This document shows, one piece after another, positions 46,795 to 58,500 of a DNA stretch of 64,000 nucleotides (its first letter is position 1; every line of letters starts with the position of its first letter). A program made the translations under genes and the position numbers. Origin of the DNA: Tubulanus polymorphus (Eukaryota; Nemertea; Palaeonemertea; Tubulaniformes; Tubulanidae). Under the pieces are notes generated by a model. The model was not told the DNA's origin, made no database searches, and saw only the letters and a program-made list of their open reading frames with translations. The stretch spans positions 9,114,501 to 9,178,500 of the forward strand of contig NC_134035.1 of assembly GCF_964204645.1 (NCBI RefSeq). The letters run 5' to 3'.

Positions 46795-46865
46795 ATCAGA
46801 AGACACGACGTTGCGAACTCTCGCTAGAGACCATCGTCAGGGGAAGGAGCAAATTTTCGAAAGAA
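46795..46865 (-). repeat. Degenerate hammerhead-like hairpin
   Basis: The minus strand reads CTGACGA, T, a stem built on TCTC..GAGA, then GCAACGTCGTG. It is the same layout as at 59572-59606, but GAAA has become GCAA. Confidence 0.5.
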
Positions 46866-47399
46866 AATAATGAGACTTAGTTGATAGAAGGCATTTATTA
46901 AAAACTAAGAAGGTCAATAAAACAATAGAAATTGGATACATTTGAAAAATCAATGCTGATGTTTGAGAGGGTCATTTAGTTAGTTTGCAGAAAATCTTTG
47001 AAAGCTTTCTATTTCATCATATCGTATATAAATGTTTAGCATCATCTGAAAGTTGTGGTTAAACTGGATACGCGATGTCGATGGTGTCCTGGGCTGATAT
47101 ACAATCCTGAAAGCGATTAGTAATTAGAAAGTTTCGTGTATCGGATGGTAAATCAGCCTTTATACTGTCTGCGCTTAATCCACTGAGATTGCGATAATGT
47201 GTGTAATCTATGTGCGACTCGAACCATTTGGTGAGCGATCATCTGGCTCGGTCAGTTGTCGATTTAATAATTGCGATATCATATAGAATCTCCATTGATT
47301 ACACTGAAACAACCGACTCGTCTTGTGTGTGATCGATGTCTCAATATACGCGATACCGGACTTGTCTAATTGAAATATCCGAACGAACGACATCCGACG

Positions 47400-48060
47400 T
47401 ACGAAGCAAATCTAATTCTATTGACACAAACGGTGTTAATTCATAATTAAGTTCACGATTCGATTTGCGATTTAACAGATCGGATTGAGTTGTAACGATA
47501 CTTCGTGTGCGTTCGCGTTGGCGGTGTCCGTTCGTAAACAATCGCACGCGCCCGTCTATGAATTCAGCGGTTCTGCGACAACACGTATAAAGTCATGATT
47601 GTTTCAATAATTAATTCCTCCTTGCGTTCGATTCCGCCAAATTTCAACTACTCCGAACGCGCATTCGATTAAACAAAAGAATAAGAAATGTTTCGGATCG
47701 TTTAGGAATGATTTCTGATATATTTGCGGCGGGGGACGTATTGAATTATTTACATTGAGACGTGTTTCCTTCCTTGACAGATATATTACAGTAGAAGCGG
47801 TGTGAAGAAGTGTGAAAACTTGTCAAATATTCAACAACAACAAGTTTTATAAAGTGCGATCGACTACGTGAATATCACGTCTTCGAGAGTCTCTCTTGTC
47901 TTCGTGTAAATCTATTAAACTATTTTTTACCGCTCGTATCGTATTTTAGTTGAAAGTGATTGACGAGCTCTGAGAGCAAACAACGTACACTGGACTAGCG
48001 TCGTGTTTCAGCGAACAGCTGAGACGACTAGGTAAAGGAATACGCTGGGTGTTGTCGTAC
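47400..48060 (+). promoter_or_regulatory. CG-richer block with a second TATA-type promoter candidate
   Basis: TTTATAAAG at about 47845-47853 is followed by 170 nt ending in a donor-like GACTAG|GTAAAG at about 48031. The local composition is less AT-rich than its surroundings. It could be an alternative first exon of the gene at 55575 or an enhancer. Low certainty. Confidence 0.2.
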
Positions 48061-48287
48061 GTGGCAGAATGCATTTTTGTATTACGTGACCATAGTCCAG
48101 TGACCGTAGTCCGGTACATATTGAAATAAATACGATGCGGAAAATAAAAAAAAAAAACTATGATCGTAGAATTAAAGAAAAAATATCAATGAATTAAACA
48201 CATTTTCAGATTTTCATTTGCCACACTCCGACTCTTAACTCTTACTGTTCTTTCTATTCACTTCTTTTCGCAGTAATTTCGGTTGTA

Positions 48288-48345
48288 AGATAATAATAAT
48301 AGTGATAATGATAATGATTATACTAATGATAATGATAAAGAATAT
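48288..48345. repeat. (AAT/GAT)n low-complexity tract
   Basis: ATAATAATAGTGATAATGAT-type sequence runs for about 55 bp. Confidence 0.85.
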
Positions 48346-48640
48346 TATCTATATTGCGCCTTCCCATGTTGCCACGCCCAAAGCGCTGTTTCTCCAAAGT
48401 GTTTGTGGAACAACCATGTTTTGAGCTGTGATTTGAAACTATTGATTCAGTCCAGTATCCCAAGCCCGCGGGGAGGGAATTTCAAAGTTTGGGTCCAGTA
48501 GCCGAAAAAGCACGATCACCAAAGTTTGATTTTCTACGTATGGGATTAGATGTCTCATAAGACTTATGATATTTCGAATATTTCAATCTGGCGACTTGAG
48601 AGCGAAGTCTTGTATATGCTCTCCATGGGAGTCCAACGTA
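48346..48640. repeat. Probable interspersed retroelement fragment
   Basis: The sequence ATTGCGCCTTCCCATGTTGC, CCCAAAGCGCT and CCGCGGGGAGGGAATTTCAA resembles a repeat common in marine invertebrate genomes. The assignment is from memory of its style, without any search. Confidence 0.35.
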
Positions 48641-49031
48641 CTACTTGTAGTAACAACTAATGAATTATTTACGACGGATGCTGAAGAAGCCTCGGTGAAT
48701 TTAATTAGATTTATTTTCAAACCGTCACGTATAGTAATAGGGAATGACAATTGACGATCATCATTTTTAATATTACGGTACGTCATTTCCTGAGCAAACG
48801 ACGCGAGTTGATGTGTTTGGTGTAGAAATTACATAAAGTTCACAGTTTCACGATGTAGTCTATCACTGATATTTAAATGTTATATAAAGGTTACATATTG
48901 ATGTGTAATTCAAATATCAAGTTTTGAAATACAGTGTCGTATTCAACATTATGATATAACATATATACATCATGTTGTAGAGATGACACCTGACTCAAGC
49001 AACTGTAACAAGATAGTTACTCGAGTTCCTG

Positions 49032-49222
49032 ACTAACTACAGCCGAACCTCGTTACAGCGAACTTCACGCGATCAGAAAATCTGTACATTATAACCGAGA
49101 GTTCGTTATATCCAGTACAGTATGAAATGAATTACATTTTCTTACTTGGGATCAAATTCTATGTTCATCATATCAAATGAATCGTCGTATCCGAGTTCGT
49201 TATAACGAGGTTCCTCTGTATA
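49032..49222. mobile_element. pogo/Tigger-like MITE (best copy)
   Basis: Inverted ends: GAACCTCGTTACAGCGAACT and GTTCGTTATAACGAGGTTC. Length about 190 bp. Relatives are at 20117, 22962 and 38002. Confidence 0.7.
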
Positions 49223-49297
49223 TTGTATCTTGACAGAATGTTGTATTCCAATTTTTTAAGGCTAAGGGTACTATCATTGAAATTACAGAAATATAAG

Positions 49298-49562
49298 GGG
49301 CGATCACACGAGTATTTTTGGCACGGGCCATGTTTGGCCCGCACCAAAAACGTTGGACCAGGCCCGAGCCGAATTTGATGGCTATTGCATGTGAATTGCA
49401 ACTGGTCCCGGAAGTGACTCACTTCACTTTGTTTAAGAATTGTTTGGTATCGAACGCGTGGTTTGCGTGTGAAGACGCTCTCCGATAAGGCACGGACCAA
49501 ATTTGACTCAGGCCTGATCCGTGCCAAATAACCGGGCCAAATCATCTCCGTGTGGTCGCGGT
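49298..49562. mobile_element. GGCCC-rich inverted-repeat element
   Basis: It starts CGATCACACGAGTATTTTTG / GGCACGGGCC and ends GCCAAATAACCGGGCC / CCGTGTGGTCGCG, which are inverted. A fragment (GCGATCACACTTTTTGGCCC) is at about 54543-54605 and a disrupted copy at 36030-36425. The 159-codon minus-strand frame through it is a shadow. Confidence 0.7.
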
Positions 49563-51100
49563 TTAATTCACGTCGCCGCTGCTGTAGTTGTATTCGCGTT
49601 TCAACCTGTTGTATGTACTGCAGACGATGTTTGTATAATTTGGCCAATTAGTCTTACGAGTGACCGTCAATAGTTTGTTCTTGTCACGGAAGTCGCCGAT
49701 TGTAGCCTGGTATCGATTGGTTGAGCAAATGTTGCCTTTAACGAGCCGGCTACAGTACAGACGAATCTGTGGCGGCCATTGTTTCCGGGACAGATCCCAT
49801 TCAAACGCTTTTCCTACGCTGGCGAGTAATTAGTAAACCGCTCGGAGGCGTACGCCGCCAATTTCCGCCCGGAACCGCCAAAACCACAAATTAACTAATT
49901 ATATAGATCATAATTCTAAAGTAATTCTGGCGATGCAGTAGGTTTTAATTGAAATTATAGAAAGCCGAAAGCATCTCATTCTAGCGTCCCAATCGAAGAA
50001 CAACTCTTCCTGATTGTAAGGCAGATATACATAATGGATTAAACTGCGAACTAAAGTTCAGATACAGGTTAAATGATATACATTTCTGGTATATAGCTTT
50101 GTAAAGATTTTACCAGTGCACCATAGCTTCAGTCAGATACACGATGAAATTATAAAAAGCTTACTGAAATATAAAACGTAAATGGAGATAGAAAAATGGC
50201 GATATGGGCAGCAGGCAGTTCAAACGTTTGCTGAAAATCGACTTCGTACAAAGAATGCATTTTTAGAGACTATTCAAAGCATTCATTTACGATCCTTAAT
50301 GGTGAACGGCAAATAATCTCCATCCCAACGGCCACAAGCAAGAGATGACTCGATAAACAAAGTTTGGGTTCTTTTGAGCGTGGGACCCCCGTTGTTCAGT
50401 CATGAAGGTTTGACCGAGTCATGTCTTAAACTAAAATGTAACACGATAGTCTGAAATTAAGCAAAACTCATACGTTTTAGTATTCTATCTATTCAAATAT
50501 TGATTACTTCCGCAATATTCGGCAATTAAACATCTAAATTTGTCAGAGGATGCTAATTGTATTTCTGTGTTGCAGAAATCACATGAATTAATATTCCACG
50601 TTCTTGCGCAAGATCTTTTACCATAGATAACCCGTTCAAAATCTTCAGTTTTCTCAGAAAGCGAAAAAAGATACGATGAACGCGAACGCGTTAAACTAAT
50701 TCTTGTAAAAGGGGCGCACGACTGCGAGAAGCCTTTTAACCGACCACGGCATCTATATCTTAGCTCTCATCGTCTAAACACGAACCGATGAAGACGTTGA
50801 TTTTAAGCCGAGATATGAAAAATTCGCGGTATTTAATTAGCCCCGGGTATAGTGGAGATATTGTACTCAAATATTCCTAAAAGCTCTCGCAGATTCTCTC
50901 CATGTGTAGGCGCCTGCATCGCGATAAATTCTAACGAGAAATTTGCGTCAAATTACACATTCTAAGTCCCTTGGTATGAATTTTCATTCACAAGGTCAAA
51001 AGCGTTCGTTTACGTCAAATCTCTTCACCTATAATGCTTAGTACTCGAATTTCAGCTGAATTTGAAATTCTTTATAGTACTCGAAAACATCGCAATAACC
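49563..51100. other. Gene-poor interval with a GC-richer patch
   Basis: 49680-49880 is less AT-rich and has CCAAT-like and CG-containing stretches, so it may be a regulatory element. The remainder shows no exon or repeat I can define. Confidence 0.3.
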
Positions 51101-51108
51101 GTAAAGGT

Positions 51109-51292
51109 AAAGGAGAATCCGACAATGATAACGAAAAATTAAGTCCGAATATGTTTCCTTGAGCTGGTAGTTTATTCAACACTTTGACTTTATGGTAATA
51201 GTCATCTTCATAGTCGAAACGTTGAATAAACTATAACCAGCTCGAGGAAACCTTTTTCGGACTTTATTTTTCGTTATCTTTGTAGGATTCGC
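51109..51292. repeat. Foldback element
   Basis: The left arm includes GATAACGAAAAATTAAGTCC and TAGTTTATTCAAC; the right arm includes GTTGAATAAACTAT and GGACTTTATTTTTCGTTATC. The centre contains TAGTCGAAACGTTG, related to the ribozyme-like repeats but without the CTGANGA box. Confidence 0.75.
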
Positions 51293-54200
51293 TATACATT
51301 AAAGCTTCATTACATATGTATCATTTATTATTTATCATTATAATATATATTGATGGTAAATTCAGAAATTTGTTTTACATGTTCTAATGTTTCGTGTTAC
51401 TTTGATGCGTTTGATTTTTACACGCGTTTTTGTACGAATATATTTTACGACCAGCCACGAACAATGTTGCTCGGTATCGCGGCGGCGCGTTCGGTCGTGT
51501 TATTCCTGCCCGACTAATCAACCTCAATAATTACCGACATTAATCATAGAAAACGGCACCGCCAGCCGCACGTACAGGTTCGTCGCGCAGAACCGATGGG
51601 GTTTGTAAAAACTATACCGCAGGACAAATTGCCAACACTACCGGGGGCACCAACGGAAACTTGTCAAAAACTACTACGTAACCAACGGGGGCTTGTGAAA
51701 TCGCGATGGCCAGCTCTTCACAAGATGTGGTCCACGGCGTGGTTCACGTATCAATTATTTCAGCCGACAGATTTCAATATTAGCTGTGACAACGAACAGC
51801 ACTTGACTCGCGTACTTGTCGCCCTATTGCTACTTATTAGGTTTATTTGGTTACCACTTATGACTGGCTATTTATCTTCAGGTGCGCGCGCCACTGTTTT
51901 ATTGCAGAGACAAACGTCGTTTCGTGTTACGTCTAATGAGTCAAGACGATAGGGAGAAAAAAAACGAGGATCGTACGCGCATGTGCCACGGCGATATATA
52001 ACCGGCGGTCATCATCAGACCACGAGTCATCCGTACTCGGAAATATTGAAGTGGCTTAGTAATATAGTTGACTACCCCGATACTTTATTATTTACGTGTC
52101 AGGAGCTAACATCAGAATCTATTTCATTAGATGCCGCCCTCCCTGATTGTCCGTGGTCATTTTTTGCCAGAAGACAATATGCAATAATTATGCGTCCGTA
52201 GACTTTTCAAAATCAAAATCACCCAAGTTCAACTAAAGGATATTTAATGAGGATTGACGTAGAAGTTCTATGAAGATAAGTCGAGATTTCAAAGTATCGC
52301 AGCGTGCGACAACTTGGTCCTATAAAGACCGCAGTGGCAAACAAAAGCCCCTATAACCCGGTGGATAAAAGTCTGTACCAGGGTTTATAAGTAAAAGCAA
52401 ATTTCAATTGATATTGCATTAATTTCCTATGCACCATTTTCCCCTCAAAAAATCACATAAAAAATCGTCAATCAGGTTTTGATAAGTACTTGCTAATACG
52501 CCTACGACAACAACTGTGTCGTTTGTCTTAACACGGATATTACCAGACACTTTAAACTAGATGGATTTGAATTTGCCGTAAAATGTACATCGAAAACCAC
52601 AATTTCCATTAACAAATATCCGGTTCAAACACGCTTTGTTTCCAAAAATCGAACCGTTTTACTGGCGACGGAGTGGAATATTTGAATCCCCCTCTTCCGT
52701 CATAAAGCGATCGGATGTTCTTAAAGGTTAATCAGCTTTTCGTGAAGGTCCTACGAAAGGATTTTCAGAAAATAACATCCAGGGTACATTTCTATCAACC
52801 ATGGTATTGACCGTAAAAAATTCGTCAGGTCAGGTCAAGGTTGAAACCGGTGTCGGTTATTCATGTGACGTTACAGGGCAAGTATTGTTATCGCCAGGTG
52901 CAGGCGGCTTACTGTAGTAGGTCGAATCTGAATGACGTCATGGACTAGAGTCTAATCAGTGAACCGTAATCGTACCCTGTACCCAATCAAAGACCGGTCC
53001 AAAAGTTTCAAATATTTTCGAAGTTTTATAGTAACCGGACTGCGAAATCTTGAAGTGCCATCAAGTTAAATTAGAATTAAAATCTTGTCGTGAAGATTCG
53101 ATGAAAATCATAGATCAACAGCTACAATTCAAGATACCGTGTACAGAACTTCCTATCTTATCAGTTACGAATTAATTTAAATTCATTTCACCGGGACCCG
53201 ATGCATGTAACACCGGAGGGCTGGACAAACATTACGGCTTACGACCTTATTATAGCTGGTTCATCCTTAACTCTATGCATGCTGGGGGTGACCGGAAGTA
53301 ACGGTCGTCAAACCTTTGAAATGTGCGTGACGTTACATCACATAACGGGTAGTGTTGCTATGGCCCTATAGATGGAATATACATCGAGCTTTGTACTTCA
53401 TGTTATGTCTGTTATCACGCGGAGGCCTTGGCAACACACTGAAGCTGTTCCTATATCCATACAAGCACCAGCCGTGTATACAGCACATAGGCCTATGACA
53501 GAGCGTTTAGACACGGCGCATACCTGACATAGATAGATTTTCACAGTAGCACTACATACACTGTATCATTCTAACTCTTATCAGTGTTTATTTTTGGCCG
53601 GCGTAGTCGCATCAGTGAAGTATGTCATTCAAATTACACTGACTTTTTGTAGATTTTCTGTCATTTTGACCCCTCTGGGAATTTAGGGTGACCCCTCTGG
53701 GAATTTAGGGGGTCACAAAGACCCCCTAATATTCGGAGACACCTCGAGGAATACTTTATTTCAGCTCATGAGAGGATACTCAGCAATAGAGGATACTAGA
53801 GAAGACATATTGACTGAAATTAAAAAATAATTTTTTAAAATTTGATTTTTTGACCTTTCGTTGACCTTGAGATATTGACCATCATAATGACCCAAGGACC
53901 CCAAAACTTTTCCCAGTGATCAACAACGGCCCTAGCTTGGATAAAATGGAGAATTATAATCAGTTTCTCTCTGATCTCTTTTTTTCCTTGGCTAATTACT
54001 GTAAAAAAAACAGGCTTATTTAGTACAACCACACCCTGGGTGGGGCCTTCTGGGGTCCCTCATCTTACCCCAGACAGCAAAATTTTTGAAAAGTATAGAT
54101 TTTTAGATAGAATAGGTTGTTCTGAAACAGAAAATATATAGTTTTACTATGTCCCTGTTAGTATAAAGCCCTCATAATTGCTTTATTATCATGTACTGAA

Positions 54201-55574
54201 AGTAGTTAAGAACAAATCAGAGAATTCTGAGATCTGAAAATTTAACAAAGTTGCATGCAAAGAGTTAAGCTCTCAGACTATGAAACAAATCGATGTCATA
54301 AAGACACGACTATTTCTGTCACCGACAAATATATTAGTCGCAATCTTTACATCTATTGTATTGTAAATCGTGAATATTGCTAAAAACTGCTGCCTGGAAA
54401 ACAAATGAAAATAATTTTTATGTTATAAAGGTTATTATCAAAATGACGGATAGCCGGCGTCGTCCATATGGCTTTATCAATCCTAGACAAACAATATATA
54501 ATCATAAGCAATGTACACAATTCGAGACAGATAGTTTAAGTCGCGATCACACTTTTTGGCCCGGGCCAAATTGGCCCAGAACAGCTGTTCACACGGCTAT
54601 ATATTTAAGCATAGGATTTGAAAACGAGATTTTTGTGCAATGGTATCGAATAAAAACAGATAGACAATGAAATTTCTATAAAACAACGGCACCGATACTA
54701 TTCTCATCTACGTAGATCGGCGCATGAATCGAGACGCAGTTTATGCACCCCACCCGTGTGAACCTATACACCGCGTTACTTGGTATTCGGCGCTTGTAAC
54801 GTGAGAGCGCGCGCGCGCAGTTTTTTAACTTCATTTTCAATCGCAATATGAATCATTAGACGGCGAAGTCGTAATTGGCCGGTGAAATGAAATTTCCATA
54901 CATCAAGCTATTTGTAACAACGGCAAGGCACTTCGACAACAAACACAATATTCACCTAATCCAATTGCAATATCATTATTCCCATTCGCAACGGCGAAAA
55001 TTCGATGTACCGTAAATTCAATATTATTGTTCTATCGCAAAGAAAGCAGTTGAAAAATGAGGTGTGGATAGAACGGAATTAATTATATATGAAAGACTGG
55101 CGAGGTGTTTACGCATTGGTTACATCGTATATCAAGTGTCTGTGTCGAAGAGATCAAATGTGCTTTGTGGTGGTGAGTGCGGCGAAGATAGGGTTACTTG
55201 AATTTCTATTTTTTTTGGAAAATGTTCAAAGTCAGAAAACAACTACCCAAGAATCAAGTTTGTTATACGCGATGAATAGCGTCGTTATTGATATGTTTGT
55301 ATCTATCCGATAGTAAGTCGCGAAATTGTAAATACCGATAAAACCCATTAAAAAGAAAATAGATTCAGTCGCAATCAGGACAATCCAACTTACAATAACC
55401 ACGGTATAATCCAACAATACAGAAAACACACTGTATATTGTCGGATTTTAACGTCGTTTCAACAATCCAACTTATGTTTTCTTAACGGCATCTTCTTTAT
55501 CAAGCCTAATACCATGATTTATTCAACACTTAGCTATATTTTGGTTAATCTTGTTGTTCACGTGTATTCTTTAG
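51293..55574. other. Intergenic DNA (probable long 5' intron of the calcitonin-type gene)
   Basis: Several GC-richer patches (51430-52010) contain a TATATAA at about 51994, but no exon is secure. 53670-53715 has a short imperfect direct repeat (TGACCCCTCTGGGAATTTAG). ORFs of 60-118 codons in this stretch do not look like known proteins. Confidence 0.3.
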
Positions 55575-55596
55575 AGACTGTCGTGGTTTATATATA

Positions 55597-58500
55597 ATGG
55601 GATACAACGTCACCATGATCCGCGTGGTAAGTTTCATTCTGACCGCTATTGTCTGCGTGACGTCATCTTCGCAGTTCGACGGCGACTTTTCGGAAGGACA
55701 GCGGTAAGTGAAAAGGTTCATCCTCCGTAACTGTGATATGTGATATACAATGAGATGCAAACGCACTTTCAACAAATTGAAAAAAATAAAAAACGAAATT
55801 TATCAATCAAGACAATGGTCTCTAGAGAGGGTCTGAAACGTTGTGTGTTTTAAATTCCATCTTAATTTTTGGTAAATAGATTTAGTTTCTAATCTTTTAT
55901 ATTTGTTTAAATTAGGTTCTAATCTTGCAATCCCTTCTCCAAGCCTGAATGTGGCCATTCTACTATATAAAACACCAGGGTGGATCCAGTGACAACTGGT
56001 GAGGGTAGTACGACTAAAAAAGGGCATAATCCGCATAATTTTCGCGACGGTAGCACGTTCCTACCGTCTGAATCACATACGTACCGCCTGCACATCCGTA
56101 GTTAACATCTAAAACAAAATTTCCATCCTGTCAATAGTCGAGTGTCAGTTTATTCGTCACACGAGTATCCACTTTATGCACGTCTTTTGCAGGGAACACA
56201 AACGTTTATCGTTGAAAAGACAAGACTTGACAGCGTTGAAAAAAATCGTCGATGACATCGACTCGGATTTCGCTACTGTTCAGTAAGTTATGACTCTGTT
56301 CGATTGATATTCCGTGAGACCAATAAATCATGTGCTGTTTGAGTGATTCACTCTGTCTTCTATACATCATATCTTATTTCTTGCGTTGCAGAAAATGATT
56401 TTCATTTCGTTTATTTTATATGCAGTTAGAAAAAAATGAAAGCGTATGTTTCGATTTCATTTCGTTTGCCTGCAAAATGCGAATCAATGCGATCATGCGA
56501 ATAAATTTTGCTCGTGTAAAATCTGAAATCTTTTAGAAATTGAATGTTTGAATCGATCTATAGGACAAAAGCATGCCTGCTTAACGGCTTAGACGTGTCC
56601 GAATGTCCCAGCGCCTCTCTGGCTGAAAACCAGAGCCTGGCGAAAGCTAACGGCGAAAAACTACGTGATGATGATTCTAGGTATACACAACATGATCGGT
56701 AGTTGTCTGTGAAATACCTCTTGAACCCTAGTTCTGCTACCCCCCTTCTTAGACAAGTAGATTCGAATTACTGCTTCGGCTGTTTTTAACCGAAAACAGC
56801 GACCAAATCCTGCTTGCAATAAGTCGCTTTCACTACACTTGCCGACCGCGTCCACTGCGAACTACGAGTAGAATAGTTTTATTCACTGAACTTTCCCCAT
56901 CCCTCACGCTCTATATAAATATGTAAAACAGATCCAGCCCTTCAACGCCCTCCCTCGGCAAGTTTTCAAACCTGGTGGAATCGGTACAGTATCCCATCTG
57001 AGGGAGGATGGCGCTTTAAACAAAGATTTCCACTATGCGAATTTTGTTTCGACGATTATCATCAAAACCTCGCAAAGTTTTATTAGGACATGATATGTAA
57101 ATAGATTTGAAGGGCTGGTTCTTACTATGCACAAAGCACCACCACAAATTTGCACTCATATTATACGCGCTTAGTTGATCGGCTTAGAAAGTCGCGTCGC
57201 CAGCTGCGCGCGCATGCTTGATATCGTCACTTCCGGTCAGCCTATATATGAGGAATAAACGACCGTTTTCGGTAGCGTTTTGTTTTTTTGTATGGGCGCT
57301 AACGTTAACAGGCTTTTCTAGCTTTGCTAAGCCTGTGTAAATTGTATCTATTTCTATACAAACAAGTTTTTATTTGAATTTGAATTGACCGCAATTTTCG
57401 GTCGCAGCATTATCAATTTGATACACTGACGAAATGTGATGAACTGTGAAATATCTGCACCGATGAAAAGTGTCTAATATTATGACAGAATAAAAACGAT
57501 GTAAGAAACCGGAAGTGACGATTGCGCATTTTGACGCTTCGTGCGATGTGAATTATGCACAGATTTTTGATGTCGTTGTCGTTTGTTGTTGTGTTGCGTA
57601 TAGGAAGAAATGGGACCCGTCGTGTTCAATAGGAGCCGGGATGCCGGGTTATGACTGTCGTCTCGATCAGATCAACGGTAATCAGGATATCGTCGATTGG
57701 TTAGGCAACGACGACTTGAGCCCCGGAAAACGTAGCGCATCGGCCACGATAGGAACGATACCCGAGCAAACATTTTCACCAAAGTCAAACTCCCTCCAGT
57801 AAGTAGAGAGACAACGCTTAAACCGATTCGAATGTTTACATATGAAAAGCTAGGTAAGTTCTCACATCTCGGACTGGCGGTATCATTTCTGCGAGATGAT
57901 ATCTTTGTATACTTGTATAATATATGAATTTAGGCAAAAGAAACACGAAGGACCAAAATGAAAACCGAAGCGTATAAAATCCCACTATAGTTGAATAAAT
58001 TCATTTTAGACTGAAGAAGAGTGGTAGAAACCACCCGAAATATCATTGATATTTTAAAGCTCATTTGGTGTTATACTCCATGAAATAACCGGCCGCGGTT
58101 TTTGCTGATCACATCATTTCTCACTGAGCAGTTGGCTCAAAAATGGGAAGTTTGATCATAACCATTGAATATATAGAATCGTGTCCGTCAAAAACACATC
58201 TTCCATTTTTGTTCTTATGACACGAGAAACGGGACGATATTCGGATTATCTGATTTGTTTTGTCGAGTCTTTTGTGAATTTTCTTTTCTTTCCTAAATCT
58301 TTCGAAATCGCAACTGTCTCACCGTCAGGGGATTGCAGAGCGATCTCCGACCAACGTGGAAGCGAACTCGATACGTCGTGTTATGTAGTGATCGGCTCCT
58401 AGGAGAGGTAAACACTCAACTACCAGCTTTGAGAAATATCGTTTCCTCGCTGAAATCCTGACTCTGGCGAATTCGAAGAATTTAAACCTATCGTTAGGCA

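Noticed and set aside
49168-49647. 159-codon minus-strand ORF
   Set aside because: It covers two repeats (a pogo-like MITE and the GGCCC-rich element) and matches no protein family.
51596-51952. 118-codon plus-strand ORF as a protein-coding gene
   Set aside because: It has no recognisable domain, no clear splice partners and a mixed composition; kept only as part of a gene-poor interval.
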